Below, piece by piece: positions 36,405 through 45,115 of a stretch of DNA of 64,000 nt; within the stretch, counting starts at the first letter, position 1; each line of letters starts with the position of its first letter. Source of the DNA: Hyaloperonospora brassicae (taxonomy: Eukaryota > Oomycota > Peronosporomycetes > Peronosporales > Peronosporaceae). The notes under the pieces were generated by a model. The model worked only from the letters and a program-made list of their open reading frames with translations, was not told the DNA's origin and ran no database searches. The translations under genes and the position numbers were made by a program. The stretch is from assembly GCA_947650285.1 (NCBI GenBank), contig CANTFL010001416.1, positions 186,001 through 250,000 of the forward strand, given 5' to 3'.

Positions 36405-37748
36405 TTAATTATGGCGCAGCCAGTTCGTCAGCGCGTACTCCTGTCGGTCGTTGCTCGCCATGCGCGGCTGCTGGCCAGCAGTTCCTGACTGCGCGTCCAG
36501 CAAGTTCTGCATACTCAACAGCGTTTTATCCCGAGACGCAAAGCGCACCTCTGCGTCTCCGTTCGGGCAGAAAAAGTTGGTCAATTTGCCCGTTTCGTCG
36601 TAGCCACGACGGCATACAGCAGCCGGTGCACCAGTAGGCTGCTGCACAAACGGACGACCCGGGGGCGTCGTCGAGCCGATCGGTCCATACTGACTCGAAT
36701 AAAAGTGGCCGCGTCCAACGAATGGCCGCGAGTGTGGCGGCGGGCGAATCGGCACGTCCGAATACGCAGCGCCCGTCGAGTCCAATCGCGGGTGCCATCC
36801 CAAGCCGTCGTCGTCGTCAGTGCGCTGCTGGTCCATAAACGGCACTGGATTGACCGACGCCAGCAGCGGCGACGACGAGTCGATCTTCCGCTTCTTGTTC
36901 GTCACCACCGGTGGCTGCAATAGTCCCGTGCCCAGTCCCGCTGGCGTCACGTACGCGCGTTTGGTCTCGAGCGCCCGCGTAGCTCCTCGACCCTTTGTCT
37001 TGCTCGGTCGGTCGGCCCCCGCCAGCCGCAACTGGGGCTGCCCACTGTACGCCTGCGCGCTGTTGTGCAGCATCTCCTTGAGCCGCATCTTCTCTTTGAC
37101 CACCTTCTGGTACTGATCGTGGCGGAACTTGCACGCCTTCTTCAGTGCAACAATGAGCTCGCGCGGGTTCGGCACTTCGTCCTCCAGCGCCGCTGCGTCA
37201 CAGGTCTCCAAGTACCTGAGAATGCTCTGGTTCACACACGCACGACGCGCGGCTTCCGTCTGCCGCGAGAGCTCCATCTGATACCGCGCGACTTGGATCA
37301 GCAGCTGCGTCTTGGCGTCTTGCAGGCCCTCGACGCGCTCCGCGAGCGTCTGCTTCTCGGCCACGAGGTGCTCGCTCTGGCTCTGCAGCCGCCGCAGCTC
37401 GTGCACGAGTCGGTCCTGTTGCGTCGCCTGCCACTGCATGCGCTCCATGAGTGTGTCCACGCGAGCGCTGAGCGCCGTCGCGTCGCCTGAAGTCGCTGCT
37501 GTCGACTGAGTTCCGAGCGCGTGGCCGTCACCGGCAGCAGGAGCGGCGGCCTCAGAGCCGCTGGGGACGTCCAAGTAGAGCGTAATGAGGTCGCTGTCGT
37601 CGGTCCGCCGGCGACAGATGGGGCACTGCGGGTTCACGTGCACGGCCTGGAGGATGCAGACGTGGTGGAAGACGTGGCCGCACGGCGCAGTCGCGAGGTC
37701 GTGGCGCAGCTCGTCGAGGCAGATGTGGCACTCTTGGGCGGCCGCCAT
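36405..37748 (-). CDS. TRAIP-like RING finger E3 ubiquitin ligase
   Basis: Single exon, 447 aa from the Met at 37748. The open frame continues 68 codons upstream, but that part is low-complexity repeat, and the chosen Met directly precedes the RING. A C3H2C3 (RING-H2) domain occupies residues about 7-50: CHICLDEL, CGHVFHHVC, CPICRRR. A coiled coil follows (about 90-170; TLMERMQWQATQQDRL, LQSQSEHLVAEKQTLAE) and then a long low-complexity C terminus with R, P, G and Q. RING at the N terminus plus coiled coil is the layout of TRAIP/NOPO-type ligases, which act in replication stress. The assignment to that subfamily is inference. It lies divergently from eL38 across about 350 bp. Confidence 0.75.
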   Translation of the reverse strand: MAAAQECHICLDELRHDLATAPCGHVFHHVCILQAVHVNPQCPICRRRTDDSDLITLYLDVPSGSEAAAPAAGDGHALGTQSTAATSGDATALSARVDTLMERMQWQATQQDRLVHELRRLQSQSEHLVAEKQTLAERVEGLQDAKTQLLIQVARYQMELSRQTEAARRACVNQSILRYLETCDAAALEDEVPNPRELIVALKKACKFRHDQYQKVVKEKMRLKEMLHNSAQAYSGQPQLRLAGADRPSKTKGRGATRALETKRAYVTPAGLGTGLLQPPVVTNKKRKIDSSSPLLASVNPVPFMDQQRTDDDDGLGWHPRLDSTGAAYSDVPIRPPPHSRPFVGRGHFYSSQYGPIGSTTPPGRPFVQQPTGAPAAVCRRGYDETGKLTNFFCPNGDAEVRFASRDKTLLSMQNLLDAQSGTAGQQPRMASNDRQEYALTNWLRHN

Positions 37749-38094
37749 CGCTCGTTGTGCGACGCCGTTTGGCAACTGACACCTCGAGAAGCCATACGGA
37801 CGACAACTGGTGCGGCTGACCGACCGACCGACCGACCGACCGGCTGACTGTCTGACGGACGGACGGACGGACTGCTTGCCCGAAAATGGCGTTTCGCGGG
37901 TTGAGGTGGTGTGTACCACGTGAACGAGCGGCTTTGCTGCGTAATTACGCACGACGGCTGCGGGCGGTAAAAACGCGCCAGCGAGTTTTTCCCACGTTTT
38001 GGTTGGCTAGCAAGGCGTTTGTCCGTGGCGGTCAGAGGACGTTGGCGACGATAGCGCAACGTGTTAGTTACGTTTAGAAGACCAACGCGACAAA
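37749..38094. promoter_or_regulatory. Divergent promoter with (GACC)n and (GACG)n repeats
   Basis: The spacer between the RING gene and the eL38 gene. Positions 37816-37842 are six tandem GACC units and 37852-37871 are five GACG/GACGG-type units. Both lie 70-125 bp upstream of the RING start. No TATA box was recognised. Confidence 0.5.
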
Positions 38095-38593
38095 ATGGTA
38101 CGTAGATAGGGACCGCAGCAGCGCTGTGGGTGTGGCAATAGAGAGAGAGAGAGAGAGAGACGTGGGCGACGATGGCGTGTGTGCTGTGCGTATGTTTGTT
38201 GTGTGCTTTTGACAAGAGACTGATGTGCGATTGAATGTGCCCTGTGGTGCTTTGGTTATGTCCGGACAGCCGAAGCAGATCACCGACATCCGCGACTTTC
38301 TGCAGAAGGCGCGCCGAAAAGACGCGCGCTCGGTGAAGATTAAAAAGAGCGACAAGGTCGTCAAGTTTAAAATCCGGTGCTCCAAGTACCTCTACACGCT
38401 CTGTGTGACGGACACGGAGAAGGCGGACAAGCTCACGCAGTCGCTGCCTCCTGGTACGTAGTAGTTCGATCTCGAGCTCGATCTTGTGGGTCTGTTCGTG
38501 TCTTGGGATGTACGACGGTGACTGATAAACTTGATGCTGACTGCTCGCTGCTGGCTGTTTGGGTGTACAGGACTCCAGCGCAAGGATATTTAG
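38095..38593 (+). CDS. RPL38: Large-subunit ribosomal protein eL38
   Basis: Three exons: 38095-38097, 38270-38453 and 38571-38593, giving 69 aa, the normal size. The first coding exon is only the ATG; the donor GTACGT-like site follows it at once. Exon 2 starts CCGAAGCAG, so the protein begins [19 protein letters not shown], as in eukaryotic eL38. The second intron splits the Gly codon of SLPPG, and the last exon adds LQRKDI and the stop. Without the first intron a false start MSGQPKQI is read. Intron 1 carries a (GA)n tract at about 38140-38160. It is a structural protein of the cytosolic 60S subunit. Confidence 0.93.
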
Positions 38594-39253
38594 GCTGCGG
38601 TAACGTGCGAAGTGCGGCGCAACAGAAAGTTCGGTCTTCTAAGCTTGTTGATGGTGGGGGCTGGTGGAAGGGCCGATGCAGTGCAAGACACGCAGGTGTC
38701 TAGTCTGCGGGGCAAAGGTGTCTGTGTCATGACGTTGTCTTTTTCGTCTGCTGCTCGTATGGTAACGAGTGCAATGTGAAAGAAGTCAAGGAAGTCGCAA
38801 ATACCACCACCACTACCACCACCTTCATCCTCACGTCGATCGCCTCTGTTGCTTGATGAGACTCTTCTTCCGTTTGCTTTGCTTCTTGGCTCCTGTTGCC
38901 ATGATCCATGCGGGTGATGCAATGTCAGCTGTCTGCGACTTTGCACAGCATCTCGTTGTTTGTGCGGGACACGAGTTGCTGAATATCTATCGCTTTGCGT
39001 CGACCCAGTCTCGATGTACCCTGTAGACAAAGAGATTTGCAGATGGTGACGTGCCAGTGCGTTGACCAAAGCAAACGTGACGAACAGCAGACCAGTACGA
39101 CAGAAAGCTGTTGTTGCTTACTTAGCGTGTGTACATTCAGTCACGCAACGCACGGACTGCGCATCTGCCAACCGCTGTGCGCATGCGATCAAGCAAAGAG
39201 CCTCTTCATCCACAGCGAAGGTCTCTAGCCTTCTTCGAGCGAGTCGGATCTGC
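38594..39253. other. No gene recognised
   Basis: The spacer between the 3' ends of eL38 (plus) and the SR gene (minus). It contains a CCACCA triplet run at about 38804-38825. Open frames are short and lack motifs. Confidence 0.4.
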
Positions 39254-40954
39254 TCAGGCTGAGGGCTTGTCGCTGGGCGAACCAGCAGCAGCAGCAGCAG
39301 GCGATGCCGACCTGGACCGGGAGCGACGTGGCGATTCCTTGGCCGCAGCCGGCGAGCGCGAGCGCGAGCGATGGCCAGGCGAGCGGCCACGAGCGGGTGA
39401 GCGAGAGCGGGAGCGGCGCGCCGAGTCGCCCTCAGGAGCAACACGAACGTAGCTGCCACGGAACTCCGTGTCGTCCAGTTTCTTGATCGCGTCGTCCATG
39501 TCTTCCTTCGTCTGGAACTCAGCGACGCTAATTACATACATCAACAAGACCACAAACGAAAGCATGTCAAGTACTGCCACCACCACCACCACCACTCTTC
39601 TCTCCAGCGACAACAAGTACTTACGCCGAGCCATCTGCCTCAACATTGCAGTAAGTAACCTCGCCGCCCGTGCGAAGAAAGTCCTTGACATTTCGCCAGT
39701 CCACGTCGCGCGGCAGGTCCGTTACGCGCACACGGAAGTCTGTGCGCTGAGGCGGGTTGCGACCTGCTGCCATGCAGCAACGCATTCCAATAGTCAGAGC
39801 AAAGACCCTCAATGGCCAGAGCACAGCACTGCAAAGCAGTACGCATCAATACACTAACACAGCAGCCAAACCCACCACGTTCGAAACGGTCGCCACCGCG
39901 ACCATGGCCGCCACGGTCGTCGTCCCCGCGACGGCCTCCATCACGGCCAACGCCGCCTTCGCGACGGCTGCCACCACGAGCGAGTTCCACACGGATCCTG
40001 TTCACGGCACACGGCACAGAAAAAGAGACAGAGACAGTAGACAAAGTCAGACCAACGCCCACAGGTCACTTGTCTTCAGTGGTCGTACCGTCCGCCCAAG
40101 AAGTCACGGCCGTCCATCGAGCGAATGGCATCATCAGCGTCCCGCGGGTCTTCGAAATCCTAGGGAAGAGGTGGAGAGGGGGCAGGAAGGAAGGGACGAC
40201 GATGGAGAGGCGTTGGTTGGTACGGATTCGATCGGGGGCAGGCGAAGCAGAAGAAGAAGCAGAAGCAGAAGATGCAGCAGACGACGGAGCTACTGGCGCA
40301 GCATGATGGCACGTCGTTCGTCCATTGACACTCGTTCTCGAACTCTCCCTCACAGCAGACAACAAAGAGGCACCGAAGAGACGGCGAGACGACTGACAAC
40401 AGGCAGCAGCGGTCGCAGCTGCAGCAGACGGAGCGGCAACAGCGACCCAAACAGCTGCAACGAGGCGGCGACGACGACCACAATCAGCACACGGAGACCG
40501 ACGACTGCAGTTCGTTTGGCTACACCTGTCTACTATACACATCCATGCACACATATACAAACGTAGAGTATACATACATGCAGTATACATGTGTACACAA
40601 TAGGCACACAGAGCACGGAGCTTCGGCCGTGCTGACGGACCGACTGCGTGGCCGCCCACGTCGTCCGTGCGTACACGTCTTCTACCAGTAGCGTCTGCAG
40701 CGCAGCGAGGGCGGAGGGACGGAAGACGAGAGGAGAGGGAACGAGCGAGCGAGGACACGCCATCATGCGCGCACCGTCGTGCGCCCAAGAGCGCGAGCGA
40801 GAGAAGCAGCAGCGCAACTCACCACGAAAGCAAAGCCGGGGGGATTGCGCGCGACCCAAATGTTCGACACGTGGCCGTAGCGGTTGAAGCCGTCCTGGAT
40901 CTCACGCGACGTGGCGTCACGCGGGAGGCCGCCGACGTAGACGCGGGTGCCCAT
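39254..40954 (-). CDS. SR splicing factor with two RRMs (SRSF1/SF2-like)
   Basis: Five exons (40954-40823, 40159-40089, 39997-39876, 39763-39625, 39527-39254), 245 aa. The first RRM has RNP2 VYVGGLP and an FAFVDFEDPRDADDAIRSMD RNP1 region, joined across intron 1. A Gly/Arg/Asp-rich hinge follows. The second, pseudo-RRM has FRVRVTDLP, DWRNVKDFLRTGG and VAEFQTKEDMDDAIKKLDD, and the tail is RS-rich (RRSRSRSPARGRSPGHRSRS). That order is the SRSF1/SF2 class, which selects exons and supports spliceosome assembly in the nucleus. Intron 1 is unusually long here (663 nt) compared with under 170 nt for most neighbours. Long introns in SR genes often serve autoregulation by alternative splicing; whether this one does is unknown. 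Confidence 0.88.
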
Positions 40955-41248
40955 ACTGCTGCGGAGGATCGTCCGGTCGAGTGCGAGGAGCGGAGCTGCG
41001 GGGAGCAGAGCGGGCGCGAGATGGGGAGCGACGGCGTCTGCTGTGGGGCGACAGGCGGCGACGGCGGACGAAGGAGGCGCTTTGGGTTGTGACTGGTTCA
41101 ACGCGGTTGGCGGCCGGCGGCGCATATTGACCAATCAGCGCAGCGCATCGAGGTGGTGTGTGGTTGGTGTGGTTGGTGTGGTGGTTGGTGTGGTCGACAC
41201 ACACACACAAACCTTCGCGCCAGTCGGTGCGCCACCCATCCGCTCGAG
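40955..41248. promoter_or_regulatory. Divergent promoter, SR factor / PNPase
   Basis: The 294-bp spacer between start codons. It holds a CCAAT box (ACCAATCAG at 41130-41138) and a tandem GGTTGGTGTGGT-type repeat with (CA)n, about 41151-41212, 37-98 bp before the PNPase start. Confidence 0.5.
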
Positions 41249-43981
41249 ATGCTGTCGACTGCAGCGCGTCGACTGCCCGTTGCAGCAGCAGCGAGCGCGC
41301 GGTCTGCTGCGTTCAGTCGAGTCGGTCGCCACGTGCCGCGTGTCGCACAGACGGCACCGCCGTCACCGTCTCGCTCGTTCTTTGGTCTCCGTGAACTGCT
41401 CTTTGGTCCGTCGAAAGCGGCTTCCGAAGTTAACGTGTTGCAGCTCCAAGAAGCAGACCCGAAGCCGATCGTGACGCAGCCAGTCGAGACCGACGAGCGG
41501 ACTGTCATTGCTGGGAGTGTAGAGCCTACGCGGTATGCCGTTGGCAAAGTTGCCAAGCTCGCTGATGGCGCTCTGCTGGCCTCGTGCGGTCGCACGGTGC
41601 TGCTCACGACGGTCGTGAGCGACCGCGACCACACGACGAACAGCGGAAAAGACTCGGCTGCCAGTCGGTCGTCGCAGCGGGACTTCCTACCGCTCACAGT
41701 GGACTTTCGTGTCAAGTCGCATGCGGTTGGGCTCATTCCGGACAACCAGAAGCGCCGCGAGTTCACGGGCAGTGACGAAGAAGTGCTGCAGTCGCGCGTC
41801 GTAGATCGAGCAGTCCGTCCGCTGTTTCCACGCGACTACTGCGAAAACACGCAGCTGCTCGCGACGGTGCAGTCGTACGATCCGAACAACGACCCGCTCG
41901 TGGTTGCGGTCAACTCGGCTTCGGCCGTGCTGAGCATGTCGGACGTGCCGTGGAATGGACCAGTGGGCTGCGTGCGTGTGGTCGAAGTCGATGGCCAGTT
42001 GGTGGTAAACCCCACGGCTCCGCAGCGTGATGCGGCGACGCTGGATGTGCTCTACGCTGGTACAGCGGAACGAGCCGTGATGATCGAAGCTTCGGGCGAT
42101 GAGGTGGGTGAGACACGGCTTGGCGAGGTGCTAGAGCTGGCGCAGGCGAGTGTGCTACCAGCGATCGAGGTGCAGAAGAAGCTTGTAGAAGAACATGGAA
42201 AGCAAAAGCGCGTGTACTCGCCGCTGTTTATCGCGCCAGAGGTTTGGGCCAAGGCGGAAGAGCTCGGCCGTAAGGATACCGAAGCGCTGATTGCAAGTGG
42301 TCACGTTGGTAAGCTCGCCCGGCAACAAGGAGAGCGCGAGGTCTATGGCAAGATGCTGAACGGCATGCGTCAGCACTTTGCGGCTGCGTCTCCTCCAGTC
42401 GACGATGCGGCGATCGTACGTGCTGCTCATGACACGTTCCAGCGCGTGCTGCGAGAACGCATCTTGACGGTTGCAAACGAGACAAAAGGCTCGAAGAGCA
42501 GACCTGCGCGACTAGATGGCCGTCCAGCTTGGACCGTTCGTCCGCTAGAAATGGACGCTGGAGCGCTGCCAATGGCCCATGGATCTTCTCTTTTCGCTCG
42601 AGGCGAAACGCAGACCCTGTGTTCCGTGACATTGGGACCTCTGGAGCGCGGTATTCGTCTCCGTGGTGCACTCCAGGAAGCGCGCGAGCAGGCTGAGCCC
42701 AGCGCTCCTACGCCAATGAAGAACGCCATGCTGCACTATGAGTTTCCACCTTTCTGCGTGAATGAGACTGGCCGCATGGGTGGCACCAATCGACGCATGA
42801 TCGGCCACGGTGCTCTGGCTGAAAAAGCGGTTCTGCCGATTCTCCCGACTATCACTGAGTTCCCGTACACGATCCGCATGACGTCAGAGGTGATGAGCTC
42901 AGACGGCTCGTCGTCGATGGCGACAGTGTGTGGCGTATCGCTGGCGCTCATGGATGCCGGTGTCCCCGTTCGCCGTGCCGTTGCTGGTATCGCCATGGGT
43001 CTCGTCACGGCTGGCGACCCATTTGCCGGGCAGGAAAAGGCCATTGACGACGGCGACTACCAGTTGCTGACGGACATTCTCGGAACGGAGGACCACTACG
43101 GCGACATGGACTTGAAGGTAGCCGGCACGGCATGTGGCGTGACAGCATTGCAGCTGGACGTGAAGCTGCCTGGGGGCGTGCCGCTTTCGGTGCTGAAAGA
43201 AGCACTGCATGAAGCCAAGCAGGCACGCCTGCATGTGCTGCGTCGCATGAGCGCTGAACTTGCTGAGCCGCGGGACACGCTCAAGTCGACTGGCAGTGCA
43301 CTGCCGAGCGTGAGCGTCGAGTGTGCGGTTGCTACGAACTTGATCGGTGCACTGATTGGCGTCGGCGGGAACAACATCCGCGATTTGGAGTCGCGTTTCA
43401 ACGTCTCTGTGCACATTGTGAACCGCCGGGACGGCATTGTGCGGATCGTGGGCACAGTCGACGACACGTCCAAGGCCCGTGACTGGTTGGACACTGAACT
43501 TGCTGTTGTTGCCCAAGCTGGTCCTCGCATGACGAGCCATAGCACCGCCGACAGCACCGGCAGCAATGAGGACAGCCGTGACAAGGACCAGGGCACGAGC
43601 AAAAGCGGCCGGTCGTTCTTTTTCCGAAAAGGTGAGCGCTACACGATGCGCGTGACGCAGGTCATGGACTTTGGCGCGATCCTCGAGTGCTCGACTGGCC
43701 AACGCGGCTTCGTGCACGTTTCCGAGCTCTCCCGCGACAAGGTCAGCAACATCCGGAGCGTCGTCTCGGAAGGTCAAGAGATGGAAGTCGAGTGTCTGCA
43801 GGACGGCGCGTCGGGCAAAATGTCGCGTCGCGTGTTGCTGAGCACCGACGGAGGCGACGAGCCGGCGGCGCCTGTGTCTGCGTTGCCAGAGACCGCACCG
43901 TCACGGACCAGCAAGCACCACACTCGTCGCTCGTCGGCGTCTTGGCGCCGATCCGAAGCTGCTCGCCACGCGCGGACGTAG
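41249..43981 (+). CDS. PNPT1: Mitochondrial polyribonucleotide nucleotidyltransferase (PNPase)
   Basis: Single exon, 910 aa from the Met at 41249. The frame is open 32 codons further upstream, but that part encodes the promoter repeat. The start MLSTAARRLPVAAAASARSA is a typical mitochondrial presequence. The core carries two RNase PH domains, the first with DFLPLTVDFRVKSHA and RREFTGSDEEVLQSR-type sequence, the second with MTSEVMSSDGSSSMATVCG and the metal-binding DYQLLTDILGTEDHYGDMDLK. A KH domain (LIGALIGVGGNNIRDLE) and an S1 domain (RVTQVMDFGAILE, GFVHVSELS) follow. PNPase degrades RNA 3'-5' by phosphorolysis. Domain order and length match the family. Confidence 0.95.
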   Translation: MLSTAARRLPVAAAASARSAAFSRVGRHVPRVAQTAPPSPSRSFFGLRELLFGPSKAASEVNVLQLQEADPKPIVTQPVETDERTVIAGSVEPTRYAVGKVAKLADGALLASCGRTVLLTTVVSDRDHTTNSGKDSAASRSSQRDFLPLTVDFRVKSHAVGLIPDNQKRREFTGSDEEVLQSRVVDRAVRPLFPRDYCENTQLLATVQSYDPNNDPLVVAVNSASAVLSMSDVPWNGPVGCVRVVEVDGQLVVNPTAPQRDAATLDVLYAGTAERAVMIEASGDEVGETRLGEVLELAQASVLPAIEVQKKLVEEHGKQKRVYSPLFIAPEVWAKAEELGRKDTEALIASGHVGKLARQQGEREVYGKMLNGMRQHFAAASPPVDDAAIVRAAHDTFQRVLRERILTVANETKGSKSRPARLDGRPAWTVRPLEMDAGALPMAHGSSLFARGETQTLCSVTLGPLERGIRLRGALQEAREQAEPSAPTPMKNAMLHYEFPPFCVNETGRMGGTNRRMIGHGALAEKAVLPILPTITEFPYTIRMTSEVMSSDGSSSMATVCGVSLALMDAGVPVRRAVAGIAMGLVTAGDPFAGQEKAIDDGDYQLLTDILGTEDHYGDMDLKVAGTACGVTALQLDVKLPGGVPLSVLKEALHEAKQARLHVLRRMSAELAEPRDTLKSTGSALPSVSVECAVATNLIGALIGVGGNNIRDLESRFNVSVHIVNRRDGIVRIVGTVDDTSKARDWLDTELAVVAQAGPRMTSHSTADSTGSNEDSRDKDQGTSKSGRSFFFRKGERYTMRVTQVMDFGAILECSTGQRGFVHVSELSRDKVSNIRSVVSEGQEMEVECLQDGASGKMSRRVLLSTDGGDEPAAPVSALPETAPSRTSKHHTRRSSASWRRSEAARHART

Positions 43982-44523
43982 TCACGTGGGACGAGCGAAC
44001 GCGGGGCAGGTCACGTTATTATTGTCTTAGCGGTCGGACTGACGTGCAGGAAACGCTCTTTTTCGGGGCACGTGGAGCTCGTGTTGCTACTTTGATGGTG
44101 TGCTGCTACGGGGCGGCCGTGTCATTGAGCGTGTTTCGCTCTAGGGGTCGGATGGCTGCGACGGTGACCACGGGAAGCACAATGGTCAAGTGCTGTCCTG
44201 CTCAGGAGCTCCTGAGCCGATCGATTTCGATGTGAAAGGGGTACACTGCACCGGGGACGATGTTTAGAAACGCGTCCTATGCTGTATGTCAACGTATCTA
44301 AATAGAGGATATGCTGCTGCCCGAACGTAAACTGTAAAAACATGGTCCGACTAGCATAAAACACAGGGAATGGCGTGCTGGACGATGTCGGCGCGTCCGA
44401 CTCGGATACGGTCGATCGACACATACACTGTATGAGGTATATACTGTATACGAGCGCAGCGCACACCACCATCATGCCACTGTCGTTATCCATTCAAACA
44501 AGTCACTCCGCTACGACAGCCTC
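43982..44523. other. Intergenic spacer
   Basis: Holds the 3' flank of PNPase and the 5' flank of the Rpp14-like gene. No gene and no clear regulatory motif were found. Confidence 0.4.
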
Positions 44524-45007
44524 ATGGCGACTCCTCACCACAAGTTCTCGCTGCGGTGTGAACACAGTTACCTCAAGATTGCCATGTACGCGTCGCGTTT
44601 GTCATGTCTGCACCCCATTCTGCTGCTATAGTCCCTGCGGTCGTTTAATGCTCGAGCGCTGCACCTGTTGTTGCTGCTGCTGTTGCTGCTACTTCAGATT
44701 CTTTGACGACGGGGCCGGCACTGTCGCTGACGTCAAGCAGCTCAAATTCGCCATCGACAACACGCTCAAGACAGCGTTCGGTGCAGTGGGAGCTTCCGCG
44801 AGCGAGTTTGACGTCTTGGCCTTCGAGAACATGGCTGCAAATGCCAGCGAGCCCAGTACGGCACTGCTGCGCGTCCAGCGTAGCGGTCTCGAGGTTTTGT
44901 GGGGTGCCACGACCATGTGCACGTCAATCAACGGGAAGCTCTGCAAGCTCGAGGTGCTGCACATGGGCGACTCGCTCATGGACATGGCTTCAGGAAGGTT
45001 TCTGTAG
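44524..45007 (+). CDS. RNase P/MRP subunit, Rpp14/POP5 family
   Basis: Two exons, 44524-44585 and 44698-45007, giving 123 aa. Exon 1 reads MATPHHKFSLRCEHSYLKIA, and intron 1 splits an Ile codon (AT|A). The joined protein has YLKIAIFFDDG, VKQLKFAIDNTLKTAFG, FDVLAFE, STALLRVQRSGLEVLWGATT and CKLEVLHMGDSLM, which follow the Rpp14 pattern (Y.YMKV, QFKQLL..AV..LFG, ILR..SSGL.KLWSSLT). These proteins belong to nuclear RNase P/MRP, which matures tRNA 5' ends and rRNA. The small alpha/beta fold is shared by Pop5 and Rpp14; the match to Rpp14 is closer. Its 3' end lies 108 bp from the convergent RICTOR gene. Confidence 0.72.
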
Positions 45008-45115
45008 CGATACGGCCAGCGCCGCAGCAGTATAAATGACGGCAGCTGCTGCCTGACTCGCCGACTTGGCATCGCACTTCATCATCACGTCACTTCGATC
45101 CACACCCGAAACGAT

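Noticed and set aside
37749..37952. N-terminal extension of the RING protein by 68 residues
   Set aside because: It is a translation of the GACC/GACG tandem repeats; the RING starts right after the Met at 37748.
39757..40566. 269-codon open frame on the plus strand
   Set aside because: Crosses exons and introns of the SR factor on the opposite strand; low-complexity Arg/Ser/Thr composition from the complementary Gly/Arg repeats.
41153..41248. N-terminal extension of PNPase by 32 residues
   Set aside because: The extension encodes the promoter GGTTGGTGT/CA repeat; the Met at 41249 begins a proper mitochondrial presequence.
42899..43777. 292-codon open frame on the minus strand
   Set aside because: Antisense to the conserved PNPase coding sequence; a GC-rich shadow frame.
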